Source: B8-G4 sp033720735 (GTDB lineage: Bacteria; Bacteroidota; Bacteroidia; Chitinophagales; Saprospiraceae). From it: a stretch of DNA of 16,252 bases. The position numbers were made by a program, and so were the translations under genes. The DNA lies in assembly GCA_033720735.1 (NCBI GenBank), contig JAWWBX010000074.1, forward strand, positions 1 to 16,252. Reading direction: 5' to 3'. Shown here piece by piece: positions 7,259 to 15,255 of this stretch. How positions within the stretch are numbered: the stretch's first letter is position 1; each line of letters begins with the position of its first letter. The notes beneath the pieces were generated by a model that had not been told where the DNA came from, ran no database searches, and was given only the letters and a program-made list of their open reading frames with translations.

Positions 7259-8449
7259 TTACTCCTCCTGGAAGACCCGGATGTAGTCGACGATCATGCG
7301 TTGGGGGAACTGGGTTTGCGCATTTGGATAACCCGGCCAGTTTCCTCCGACCGCCACATTCATGATGAGAAAAAATGGGTTGCGAAACTCACTCAGGTCA
7401 CCCGGAACGGTCGAGAGCGTATTGTATTTCATGTCATTGACGTACCATTCAATTTTGGTGGCAGTCCAGATGATCGAAAACACGTGAAATTCCTGCTGCA
7501 ACGCACCTGGAGCAAGGGAAATTGAGTCTCCATACTGCGCATGTTGTCCTGCGTTCGACCAATGCGCGGTGCCGTGCACCCAGTTGTCCCGGCTTTCGCC
7601 CCCTACCATCTCCATGATATCAATCTCACCGGAAGCCGGCCAGCCGACGGAGCCGATATTGGCACCGAGCATCCACAGCGCGGGCCACAGTCCCTGTCCT
7701 CGTGGCAGGGCTGCCCGGATATCCACTCTTCCATACTGAAAATCGAATTTGTCCCGGGTGATGATCCGGGATGACGTGTAATTGCTGCCACTGAAGCTTT
7801 CTTTGCGCGCCTCAATGATCAGGTTTCCCTCTTGCAGGTAGGTATTGTCAGGACGGTAATATTGCCACTCGTTGTTGCCCCATCCGCACAAATTTGGACA
7901 CCCGGTCCCGATCTCATGAGTCCAGTAATCCCCGTTCAGTGCATCGCCATCAAACTCATCCTGCCAGATCAGCGTCATCCCCGGATAGGAATCCGGCGTA
8001 CTGTATCCGGTTTCGGGGATCACGAGGCCCCCTTCGTCATCATTCAACAGCGTGATCTGAGCGCTGGCGACCTCTATCCCGGCACCCATTGCCTCTACAA
8101 TCTCGATTGTGAAATACTCATCCTCTTCGGCAGCTTCATCACCAAGGATGTCGACGCGCAATGGCAAAGCGACCTGCCCGGCCTGAAATTGCAGAACCTC
8201 ATTGTCGATCGACACAAAGTCCTGACCGGCTTCCGCGGTGCCATTTACTGAGCGAATCGAAAGTGTAACCACCTCTGAAGAGGCGCGATCCAATCTGAAG
8301 TCGATGAAGACCGAGCGCGTTACATCGCCCTCATCATCCGTGAGGGGATCTACCCTGACTTGCGGCAAAACCGGATCCACCATTGGGTCTGATCCTTCAC
8401 AAGCCGCAGCCAGAAGAAATATCATTGCAACATGCACTAAGTACCGCAT
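7259..8449 (-). CDS. GH16 beta-glucanase (laminarinase-like) lipoprotein with Calx-beta domain
   Basis: The 396-residue protein begins with a short lipoprotein signal (lipobox AAAC, Cys17). Residues about 28-138 form a Calx-beta domain, shown by NGTAEAGQDF at 69-78, the strand-rich middle, and the closing ITLLNDDE at 132-139; such domains usually bind calcium and act as spacers or adhesion modules. The GH16 domain covers about 157-396, with GLWPALW at 253-259 and the active site GEIDIME with Glu275, Asp277 and Glu280. The domain ends in VDYIRVFQEE, typical for GH16. The ATG at 8449 was chosen because it opens the signal peptide; a longer frame runs back into the preceding gene and has no signal. 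It is the first enzyme gene after the binding/uptake genes, and two hairpins sit between it and them. Beta-1,3-glucan is the likely substrate. Confidence 0.92.
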   Translation of the reverse strand: MRYLVHVAMIFLLAAACEGSDPMVDPVLPQVRVDPLTDDEGDVTRSVFIDFRLDRASSEVVTLSIRSVNGTAEAGQDFVSIDNEVLQFQAGQVALPLRVDILGDEAAEEDEYFTIEIVEAMGAGIEVASAQITLLNDDEGGLVIPETGYSTPDSYPGMTLIWQDEFDGDALNGDYWTHEIGTGCPNLCGWGNNEWQYYRPDNTYLQEGNLIIEARKESFSGSNYTSSRIITRDKFDFQYGRVDIRAALPRGQGLWPALWMLGANIGSVGWPASGEIDIMEMVGGESRDNWVHGTAHWSNAGQHAQYGDSISLAPGALQQEFHVFSIIWTATKIEWYVNDMKYNTLSTVPGDLSEFRNPFFLIMNVAVGGNWPGYPNAQTQFPQRMIVDYIRVFQEE

Positions 8450-8454
8450 CAGAT

Positions 8455-8479
8455 ATTTGTTTCCAACAGAGAAACAAAT
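8455..8479 (-). promoter_or_regulatory. Perfect 9-bp hairpin just upstream of the Calx-beta/GH16 start codon
   Basis: In minus-strand RNA, ATTTGTTTC pairs perfectly with GAAACAAAT (arms 8471-8479 and 8455-8463) around a 7-base loop. The stem ends 5 bases before the ATG at 8449, so it occupies the ribosome-binding region of the first enzyme gene. It follows directly on the stronger hairpin at 8480-8506. It could limit translation or protect the processed 5' end of the enzyme mRNA; the role is inferred. Confidence 0.5.
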
Positions 8480-8506
8480 GCGAGCCCTTTCCCAGAAAGA
8501 GCCCGC
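8480..8506 (-). terminator. Strong intergenic hairpin between glycan-binding and enzyme genes (attenuator or processing site)
   Basis: In minus-strand RNA, GCGGGCTCTTTC (8506-8495) pairs with GAAAGGGCTCGC (8491-8480) around a 3-base loop. The 12 pairs include two G.U wobbles, which would be A.C mismatches in plus-strand RNA, so the structure favours the PUL transcript. It begins about 20 bases after the stop of the PKD lipoprotein gene. The next bases (ATTTGTTTC) are T-rich but form no clean T-run, so partial termination or an mRNA-stabilising 3' end is more likely than a full stop. Confidence 0.55.
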
Positions 8507-8526
8507 ATCTGCACGTGTGAAACCGC

Positions 8527-10257
8527 TTAATTCACAGATCTCATCGTCATGGTCCACCACGCGCCTCCACTCTGATCTGCTGAATAGTCTATCGTCAAAA
8601 CCAGAATTTCCGTATCCCCCGACTTGCTGTAATCCAGCACATCGTAAGTGATCTGAGAAACAGGAGCAATTGTTCCGTCAAGCTCACCACCATTATATGG
8701 TTTGCTGAAGCCAATAAACGCCCCCTCGCCGATCACCGTGACACGTGCAGGCTCGGTATCCGTTGCTTCAGTTACTGTGAACATATGCATGCCCGAACCC
8801 AGCACATCATAGGGTGCCTGCAATTCGGACTCTTCAATACATCCATCAGGTCCCAGCATGTAAGCCTCTGCCCATACCTGTCCTTTCGCGTCATAAGTCA
8901 TGGCGCCGCCATCTGTGAAGATGAACTCGTCGTCCATTTGACATGCACGGTCGATGACACCTTGAGCATCCACACCAGGCCACCAGTCACCGGCACCTGG
9001 AGCAGGGCCTACCTTGTAAGATCCTTCCCCATTCAACACCCATACTTTGCCATCCGCGTTGGAAAGCACCTCTGCACTAAACGTTGCGGCACTAATGATC
9101 ACCGTCTTGGTGATTTCATCACTATTGCTGGCATCGTCACGTGCCGTGAGCGTTACCATATATTCTCCTTCACTGGCATACGTGTGCACCGGATTCTCTT
9201 CGGTCGACATTCCGCCGTCACCGAAATCCCACATATAGCTGGTGGAGTTGTTGGAGGCATTGGTAAAGGTAACCGTGAAGCCGTCCTTCACAAAGTTGAA
9301 GTCCGCTTTCGGGACTGTACCGGGCAGATCAGGCAGATCAGCCGGGTTGTGATAGCTCACCAGGTAGAAATTCCAGGTTTGCCCGGCTCCTACTAGACCC
9401 ATTTGCAATGAGTCGGCGACATCACCCTCTGCAAAATTGAAAATCGTATAGGTCTTGGTAGATACCGGAATAAAGTTGTCACCTTCTTCCGTCTTGTTCG
9501 GCAACCCGATATAGGCACCCAGCCCATTCAGGGTCAGCGTACTGTTGGCGTTGTCGAAGTCGTAAGTATAGTCACCTCCGTTGGCAAAGGCACTGACGTC
9601 TTCCCCCGTATGTGTGATCCAGACGTCGGGTTCTGTTTCGTCGTGACATCCTTCACCTTCTTTCCAACCACCGCAGCAATCTTTGTCATCGATAAAGATG
9701 GTCCCGTTCGAGTTGAATTCGAACGTACCGTCGCGATGGAAGGTGTACTGATCGTCAAGGATACAAGGCCGGTCACCAAGTGGTGTTACACCTCCAAATG
9801 ACCACCATTGGTTGTCATTGGGGCCCGGGCCGACACCCAGGGCTATGCCCTCACGCTGCAGGTACCAGGTCTTGCTGGTAGAACCGGCCAGCATGGTCAG
9901 TGCTTCGTTGGGGTCCATTACCGTAATGGTCTCAGACTTGGTTGCCGAACCAGCACTGTTGGTGGCAGTCAGCTCCACGGTATAGGTGCCCGAACTTGCA
10001 TACGTGTGAACCGGGCTTTCCTGTGTCGAAGTGTTCCCATCCCCGAAATTCCAGCTGTAGGAAGTTGCATTCTGCGAAAAGTTGGTGAAAGACACCGTCA
10101 AGAAATTGACGTCGTCAATCGTAAACTGAAAGCTCGCAATGGGCGTAGGGTCGACTGGTGGTGGATCGTCGTCCTTGCACCCGACGTAAACTCCAATGGT
10201 CAACGCGAATGCAGCAAACACGATCATTCGCGTGAATTTGCTCATTTCCATTTTCAT
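8527..10257 (-). CDS. SusE/F-position surface glycan-binding lipoprotein with two PKD domains
   Basis: This 576-residue lipoprotein (Cys27 after a hydrophobic segment ending in VGC) probably captures the glucan at the cell surface. It is built from a repeated unit. PKD domain 1 (about 40-115) and PKD domain 2 (about 316-389) both carry the signature WxFGDG and the strand SPVHTYASSG / NPVHTYASEG. Each is followed by a related domain of about 185 residues (116-306 and 392-576), sharing KTWYLQ/KVWVLN, GVGPGPNDNQWW/KVGPAPGAGDWW, a Cys-containing ILDDQYTF/QMDDEFIF region, and GLGAYIGL/GEGAFIGF. The exposed paired tryptophans (WW) are good candidates for sugar stacking. No catalytic motif was recognised. 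It starts 27 bp after susD in an A-rich leader and corresponds in position to SusE/SusF. A start five codons in (Met5) is also possible. Function is inferred from position and domain type. Confidence 0.85.
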   Translation of the reverse strand: MKMEMSKFTRMIVFAAFALTIGVYVGCKDDDPPPVDPTPIASFQFTIDDVNFLTVSFTNFSQNATSYSWNFGDGNTSTQESPVHTYASSGTYTVELTATNSAGSATKSETITVMDPNEALTMLAGSTSKTWYLQREGIALGVGPGPNDNQWWSFGGVTPLGDRPCILDDQYTFHRDGTFEFNSNGTIFIDDKDCCGGWKEGEGCHDETEPDVWITHTGEDVSAFANGGDYTYDFDNANSTLTLNGLGAYIGLPNKTEEGDNFIPVSTKTYTIFNFAEGDVADSLQMGLVGAGQTWNFYLVSYHNPADLPDLPGTVPKADFNFVKDGFTVTFTNASNNSTSYMWDFGDGGMSTEENPVHTYASEGEYMVTLTARDDASNSDEITKTVIISAATFSAEVLSNADGKVWVLNGEGSYKVGPAPGAGDWWPGVDAQGVIDRACQMDDEFIFTDGGAMTYDAKGQVWAEAYMLGPDGCIEESELQAPYDVLGSGMHMFTVTEATDTEPARVTVIGEGAFIGFSKPYNGGELDGTIAPVSQITYDVLDYSKSGDTEILVLTIDYSADQSGGAWWTMTMRSVN

Positions 10258-10284
10258 GATAACTCTGATTTTGACTTTTTCTGA

Positions 10285-11907
10285 TTATTGAAATAAACTT
10301 GGATCTGGATACTCAGTCAGGTTGGGTGCCACACTCAGTTCTTCGAGTGCGATCGGCAGCCAGAGATGGCGCTCATCAAAATTTGTCGATCGGATCGGAT
10401 CACCGGCGAACAAGCTGCTCGCTGCGCGACCCGAACGTACCAGGTCGTACCAGCGGTCGCCTTCCAGTGCCAGTTCTGCACGGCGCTCATACCAGATCAG
10501 GTCGAGAAACGACCATCCCTGATCGGCCATCACCTGGGCAGCCGTGCGGAAATTGCCGGTGTTGTCACCGGGGCCTGCGGCGCGTTCGCGCACCTGATCG
10601 ATATATCCCATTGCCTGACCATCCGAGCCGCTCCCGCGGTGCAATGCTTCGGCCAGCATGAGCAAGACATCGGCGTACCGGATGACGTAGACGTTGGCAT
10701 CCTTGGTCAGGTTCGGGTCACCACCGTTGACGTTGTTGCCCACGTAGTTCTTGTAATTGCAGAATTTCTCTTGCCAGTAACCGGTGTAGTCTACCGGGTT
10801 GCCTTGCGTCAGATCAACCACGGGATTGCAGCTGGCCCCGGCATCCGCGATCTCCTGTGCCAGTTCGTCAACCGAGATGATCGCGGCATCACGGCGATAA
10901 GTGTCATCGCTCAGGTAGTGGTCCCACAGGCTCTGGGTCGGCAACATGAATCCCCAACCCGCCTGATAGAACGGATGGTCTTCACACAGTCCACGCACTC
11001 CGCACAATTGTACGATCCCATTGCCGTCGATACCCTCAAACCAGCCCCAGTCGCTGGTGTACAGCGGGTTGTGCTGGATCTCGAACACGGATTCAACGGG
11101 ATTCTTGACATTGTAATCATACAGCGCCTCCATGTCGTCTACCAGATCGTACAGTCCGAGGTCGACGACCTGTGAGAGATACTGGGCTGCCATGTCAAAC
11201 TTCTGCACATCGTCATTGTCCAGGTCGGCCCAGTACAGATACGCTTTGCCAAGCAGCGCCAGTGCCGCGCCACGAGAAGCTCGGCCGGCCTCGGAACTTG
11301 ACAAGGAGGTGGGCAGGGCGTCAGCAGCTTCCTTGAGATCATTGGTGATTGCCGTAAAGACCTCAGTCATCGTGTTACGTTGCAGATTCACATCAGACGG
11401 GGTCAGGGTCTCGGTGATCACCGGGATCGGTCCGAAATGCCTGAATAATTCGAAGTGATAGAACGCGCGAAGGAACCTGGCCTCAGCCTGATATCTTTCT
11501 ACGAGTGCCGTGGAGATCTGTGGTTTGGACAGCACCAGGTTGGCCCGGAAAATACCGATATAGTACTTCCGGTAAATCGGGTGGATGACCGTGTTGGTAT
11601 TGGTATTGCGGAAGTCATCCAACTCCTGCCATCCCGGTTGATCGTTGTCCGATGGATCTCCTCCGGCATAGGCATTGTCAGACCGGATATCGCCGTACAT
11701 GACATGCGAAACCCACTGGCCAAAGGCCATCGACCAACCCAATGGGTCATAGGCGGCAATCAGGCCCGAGAACACCTGCTCTTCGGTGATGTAAAAGTTT
11801 TCCGAGAGGAATTCGTTGACAGGCTCAACGTCCAGCCGGTCCACGTTGCACCTGACCGCGCTCAACGCGACCAGTGCCAACACGATGATGATCCTCATTG
11901 ATTTCAT
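10285..11907 (-). CDS. susD: SusD/RagB family outer-membrane glycan-binding lipoprotein
   Basis: The 540-residue protein is the SusD partner of the adjacent SusC: it binds oligosaccharide outside and acts as a lid over the SusC barrel. Family features include the early helical segment (YYIGIFRANLVL), RYQAEARFLRAFYHFELFRHFG with the conserved R-F-x-R-A-x-x-Y-F pattern around residues 140-165, GDIPV-like FGPIPVI, the later YADVLLMLAEAL helix, and WYERRAELALEGDRWYDLVR near the C-terminus, where SusD proteins carry ERxxELAxExxRWxDLxR. It closes with LPIALEEL and NLTEYPDP, as usual. The signal peptide leads to Cys20, but the residue before it is Arg (LSAVRC), an unusual lipobox. The gene begins 12 bp after susC stops, so the two are co-transcribed. 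The family is certain; the beta-glucan ligand is inferred from the neighbouring enzymes. Confidence 0.96.
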   Translation of the reverse strand: MKSMRIIIVLALVALSAVRCNVDRLDVEPVNEFLSENFYITEEQVFSGLIAAYDPLGWSMAFGQWVSHVMYGDIRSDNAYAGGDPSDNDQPGWQELDDFRNTNTNTVIHPIYRKYYIGIFRANLVLSKPQISTALVERYQAEARFLRAFYHFELFRHFGPIPVITETLTPSDVNLQRNTMTEVFTAITNDLKEAADALPTSLSSSEAGRASRGAALALLGKAYLYWADLDNDDVQKFDMAAQYLSQVVDLGLYDLVDDMEALYDYNVKNPVESVFEIQHNPLYTSDWGWFEGIDGNGIVQLCGVRGLCEDHPFYQAGWGFMLPTQSLWDHYLSDDTYRRDAAIISVDELAQEIADAGASCNPVVDLTQGNPVDYTGYWQEKFCNYKNYVGNNVNGGDPNLTKDANVYVIRYADVLLMLAEALHRGSGSDGQAMGYIDQVRERAAGPGDNTGNFRTAAQVMADQGWSFLDLIWYERRAELALEGDRWYDLVRSGRAASSLFAGDPIRSTNFDERHLWLPIALEELSVAPNLTEYPDPSLFQ

Positions 11908-11919
11908 CCTTCAATTATT

Positions 11920-14900
11920 TCACATGGTGATCTTAATGCCTCCGCCGATACTGCGGTTGGTCGGATAATATCCTTTGTCAATGCCCGTATCCAGGATCCA
12001 GCCGTTGGTGCCGATATCCGGATCGAAGCCGTTGTAATTCGTGATCGTAAACAGGTTGTTGGCCGTCAGGTAGACGCGCACCTCACTGAGTTTCCAGTTT
12101 TCGAGCAACCGGCCCGGCAAACTGTACCCGATCTGAAGATTGCGCATGCGGAAAAATGATCCGTCCTCAACATAAAAATCCGATGGGCGCTGGTTGTTGT
12201 TGGGGTCTGTCGACACTAACCGCGGATACTCACTACTCGGATTAGACTCCGTCCAGCGGTCCAACCAGAACGACTGATAATTGGTGAACGTAACATCGGA
12301 TCGCTCATACGTACGGTAGAGATCGTGACCTAATTGAGCTGACAGAATCAGACTGAGGTCAAATCCGCGGTACCGTGCTCCCAGTGACAGCCCCAGGATA
12401 TGGTCGGGCCACGGAGACCCGATATCAGAGATATCATCAGAATTGATCACACCGTCGCCATTCACATCAACAAACCGGAGATCGCCGGGCTTCGCCCTGG
12501 GTTGCAGCAAATCGCCACTGCTGTTGATGTGCGAAAAGACCTCTGCTTCACTCTGGAAGATCCCATTTGTACGATACCCTACAAAATGACCCACCGGAAA
12601 CCCTTCGGTCATCCGGGTGATTGCCGTATTGCGCACCGGCCAGCCCCAGCCCTGCAGAAATCCGGCTTCTCCTGCCACGCGGATCACCTCGTTGGTAAAC
12701 GTGGTGTAATTAAGCGCCGAGGTCAGCTGGAGGTCACCCAGCGTCAGTTTGTAGGTCAAGGCCGCTTCGATCCCCTTGTTCTGGATCTCGCCGAGATTAC
12801 TGATCGGGTTGTTGGTAGCGCCGACGTATCCCGGAATGATCTCGCTCATCAGCAGATCCTCGGTATTCTTGATATAGTAGTCGACTTCAGCCGTCAGCTG
12901 ATCATTGAAAAACCGGGCTTCCACCCCGACATCGAGCTGCACACTCTCCTCCCATTTGATGTTGGGATTTGGAGGCGTGGCCAGGGCTGCTCCAGTGAAC
13001 AGGGTCTGGCTTTCTCCAAAAGCGTAGGTAAACACGTTTTCGATCGTGGCAGCAAAAGCCAGCGGACTGATCCGGTCGTTCCCGTTCTTGCCCCAGCTGG
13101 CTCTCACCTTCAGGAAGCTGATGGGCGCTGCATTGAAGAAACTCTCCTCGGAGATCACCCACCCTGCTGAGAACGAGGGAAACATCCCCCAGCGGTTGTT
13201 CGCTCCGAAATTGGAGGATCCGTCCCGCCGCAACGTCGCGGAAAACAGGTATTTGCGGTCGTAGTCGTACAGCAACCGCCCGAAGTAACTGATGAGGGCA
13301 TACTCGACACTGCCCCCGCCATACGCAAGGTCTGATGAGTCCTGTCCGGCATCCACGTACTGCCAGTTCGGGTTGAACTGTACGGCATCCGGGATCGATT
13401 GTGAGGAGCCACCACCCCACTCGGATGACGATTCGCGATACGAAGTCCCCAAGACGAAGTTGTAGTTATGCGGTCCGGTGGTCCGCTCATACTTCAGGTA
13501 ATTCTCAAACTGCAGTGACTCGCCAAACCAGAAGCCCTGGCTAATATCATTGGTCAGATTGAAGAAGGCATCGTGAAAGACATAGTCCGGGGTGAATGAC
13601 CTGAATTTGTTCCAGGTGTAATCAAGCCCCAGGTCACTCCTGAACGTCAGACCTTCCAGGGGCATCACTTCCAGATAGACATTTCCCGCGATCTGGTCAG
13701 AGTGTCCGTTCGGGTTTGAGATGAACAAGCGACTTAACGGATTGATATACTCTTTCTTGACCCAGGTCGATTGGGCAAATCCATAGTCCTCATTATCATT
13801 ATACAGTGGTGTGATCGGGTCGTAAGCGAATGCATCTGCGATGACCGTACCAAATGCGTTGTTGACCCCGATCGAATTGTTCTCGACACGGTTGATAAAG
13901 AGGTTCTCGCCGATCGTCACATAGTCATTGATGGGTTTGGTGGAGTTGAGCCTGGCCGCGTACTTCTTGTAATTCGACTTATCATCGCCGATCACCCCGT
14001 TCTGGTCCCAGTATTCGAGCGACAGGAATGCGTTGCTACCAGCCACCGAGATCCGGTGATTCTGCGTATACGCCGGCTCGAAGATCACATCCATCCAGTC
14101 GGTATTGGCCGGTGCCTCACCGACATTCGGAAATCCCAGAGTTTCGAGTGCATTGAGCTGGTTGCCATTGGCGAACTTCTCGCGGGTGAGCGACACATAG
14201 TCGTCAGCACCCAGCATTTCCGGCAGCTTCCACGGTTCGTCAACGGACGCGTACCCCTCGTAGGTGATCCGGCCTACTCCATCAGTGCCCTTCTTGGTGG
14301 TGACGATCACGACCCCATTGGCCGCCCGAGCGCCATATATCGCGGTGGAGGCCGCATCTTTCAATACATCGATCGATTCAATATCGCCAGGGCTGATGTT
14401 GCTGATACTGCTGACCTGCAACCCGTCGACTATAAACAGGGGCGAATTGTCACCATTGGTACTGATCCCCCGGATCAGGATGGACTTGCCAGCACCGGGC
14501 TGACCAGACGATTCATTTACGATGATGCCAGACACCTGCCCTTCCAGCGCCGATTGGACATCCTGAAACTTCACACCCTCGATGTTCTCCGAGGAGATGC
14601 GTGAGATCGACCCGGTGGCGACCTTCTTTTTCTGCACGCCATAGCCTAGTACAATCACTTCCTCCAACAACGCTGAGCTGGTCCTGAGGATCACCTGCAG
14701 CTCGCTCTGGTTCCCCACGGCCACTTCCTGGGGTATAAAGCCTGTGTAACTAAATACCAGCGTGTCGTTCTCACCGGAAACATTGATCGCAAAGCGGCCA
14801 TCGAAATCAGTGATCGTGCCGACATTGCCTTCGGTGCTGTTCTTTAACAGGATGTTGGCCCCGATCAGGGGAACCTGCTCCTCGTCCAGCACCACCCCGG

Positions 14901-14976
14901 TCACTGTGCGCCCTTGCGCTGCAGCACTGCCGGCGACTGCCAGGATAAATAAAAGGGAGAGTACAATGTGTTTCAT
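11920..14976 (-). CDS. susC: SusC/RagA family TonB-dependent outer-membrane transporter
   Basis: The 1018-residue protein imports oligosaccharides across the outer membrane using TonB energy. A signal peptide (ending near AAAQG, residue 22) is followed by a carboxypeptidase-regulatory-like domain (about 23-100: VTGVVLDEEQVPLIGANI, then FDGRFAI). A TonB-box-like EEVIVLGYG sits at 105-113. The plug domain (about 115-235) contains LIRG, PLFIVDG at 179-185 and the SusC signature SIDVLKDAASTAIYGARAAN at 201-220. The rest is the beta-barrel, with late family segments such as DVNGDGVI and a GGGIKITM end. The frame stays open for 71 codons upstream, but only the ATG at 14976 begins a normal signal peptide. 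Length is typical for SusC. The gene is first in the PUL operon, preceded by a 279-bp regulatory gap. Confidence 0.97.
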   Translation of the reverse strand: MKHIVLSLLFILAVAGSAAAQGRTVTGVVLDEEQVPLIGANILLKNSTEGNVGTITDFDGRFAINVSGENDTLVFSYTGFIPQEVAVGNQSELQVILRTSSALLEEVIVLGYGVQKKKVATGSISRISSENIEGVKFQDVQSALEGQVSGIIVNESSGQPGAGKSILIRGISTNGDNSPLFIVDGLQVSSISNISPGDIESIDVLKDAASTAIYGARAANGVVIVTTKKGTDGVGRITYEGYASVDEPWKLPEMLGADDYVSLTREKFANGNQLNALETLGFPNVGEAPANTDWMDVIFEPAYTQNHRISVAGSNAFLSLEYWDQNGVIGDDKSNYKKYAARLNSTKPINDYVTIGENLFINRVENNSIGVNNAFGTVIADAFAYDPITPLYNDNEDYGFAQSTWVKKEYINPLSRLFISNPNGHSDQIAGNVYLEVMPLEGLTFRSDLGLDYTWNKFRSFTPDYVFHDAFFNLTNDISQGFWFGESLQFENYLKYERTTGPHNYNFVLGTSYRESSSEWGGGSSQSIPDAVQFNPNWQYVDAGQDSSDLAYGGGSVEYALISYFGRLLYDYDRKYLFSATLRRDGSSNFGANNRWGMFPSFSAGWVISEESFFNAAPISFLKVRASWGKNGNDRISPLAFAATIENVFTYAFGESQTLFTGAALATPPNPNIKWEESVQLDVGVEARFFNDQLTAEVDYYIKNTEDLLMSEIIPGYVGATNNPISNLGEIQNKGIEAALTYKLTLGDLQLTSALNYTTFTNEVIRVAGEAGFLQGWGWPVRNTAITRMTEGFPVGHFVGYRTNGIFQSEAEVFSHINSSGDLLQPRAKPGDLRFVDVNGDGVINSDDISDIGSPWPDHILGLSLGARYRGFDLSLILSAQLGHDLYRTYERSDVTFTNYQSFWLDRWTESNPSSEYPRLVSTDPNNNQRPSDFYVEDGSFFRMRNLQIGYSLPGRLLENWKLSEVRVYLTANNLFTITNYNGFDPDIGTNGWILDTGIDKGYYPTNRSIGGGIKITM

Positions 14977-15041
14977 TTCCACAATGATTAAGTCAAGGGT
15001 TAGCGCCAAGTATGCCCATGAGATGTCAGGGTGTTCGGGTG

Positions 15042-15088
15042 TGCTCTGGTGTGCAAGAGCAGTGAGGTTCTCAGTCATGTCCTGCTCT
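15042..15088 (-). promoter_or_regulatory. Alternative hairpins in the susC 5' leader
   Basis: Three short arms can pair in two mutually exclusive ways in minus-strand RNA. Arm 1 AGAGCAG (15088-15082) is fully complementary to arm 2 CTGCTCT (15062-15056), and TGCTCT of arm 2 is also complementary to arm 3 AGAGCA (15047-15042). An inner TGAG/CTCA pair strengthens the first form. Such competing stems are the shape of leader attenuators, but no T-run follows and no small-molecule riboswitch was recognised. The structure lies about 65-110 bases before the susC start codon. Confidence 0.3.
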
Positions 15089-15184
15089 CCTCTCTTTCTT
15101 CTGTTCATTTCGCTGGCCCTCCTGACGCGGAAACAAACATTTGCCTCACCTGCCACTTCGCAGAATAAAGGAAGCACAAACTTC

Positions 15185-15214
15185 CACATTTACGAAGAAA
15201 ACATACTGGACAAA
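15185..15214 (-). promoter_or_regulatory. Predicted Bacteroidota-type promoter of the susC operon
   Basis: Reading the minus strand, TTTG (15214-15211) is followed after 18 bases by TAAATGTG (15192-15185). Bacteroidota sigma factors recognise TTTG near -33 and TAnnTTTG near -7 about 19 bases apart; this candidate has a perfect -33, one mismatch in the -7 and a slightly short spacer. It would start transcription near 15178 and give a leader of about 200 bases before susC. The -33 element sits exactly at the junction of a tandem direct repeat. Confidence 0.45.
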
Positions 15215-15223
15215 TACTGGACA
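15203..15223 (-). repeat. Tandem 10-bp direct repeat, possible operator
   Basis: The minus-strand sequence TGTCCAGTAT occurs twice (15223-15214 and 15212-15203) with one base between, giving an 11-bp period, about one helical turn. Both copies are exact. The repeat overlaps the predicted -33 element of the susC promoter and lies 33 bp after the regulator gene's stop codon. This is where an activator touching RNA polymerase would bind. The binding protein is unknown; the adjacent LuxR-type regulator is the obvious candidate. Confidence 0.5.
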
Positions 15224-15255
15224 CCCTCAGAAAAGTGGTGTTTCGTGCGGCGTGC

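Noticed and set aside
179..8449. GH16 genes as agarases, carrageenases or lichenases
   Set aside because: The active-site form excludes the lichenase type, and no sulfatases or galactose-pathway genes accompany them; the GH5 and the rest of the locus suit beta-1,3-glucan better. Agarase activity is not formally excluded.
8450..8560. Longer start for the Calx-beta/GH16 protein
   Set aside because: It would overlap the PKD protein gene and place charged residues before the lipoprotein signal.
10366..11175. A 269-residue plus-strand open frame
   Set aside because: It is antisense to susD, with no motif; the susD reading is unambiguous.
13771..14604. A 277-residue plus-strand open frame
   Set aside because: It is antisense to the SusC plug and barrel region and has no recognisable features.
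14977..15189. N-terminal extension of SusC of 71 codons
   Set aside because: The frame is open, but the extension would bury the signal peptide and run over the predicted promoter -7 element.
15215..15255. Terminator after the regulator gene
   Set aside because: Only a 5-bp ACACC/GGTGT stem could be found with no T-run, so transcription may continue toward susC.
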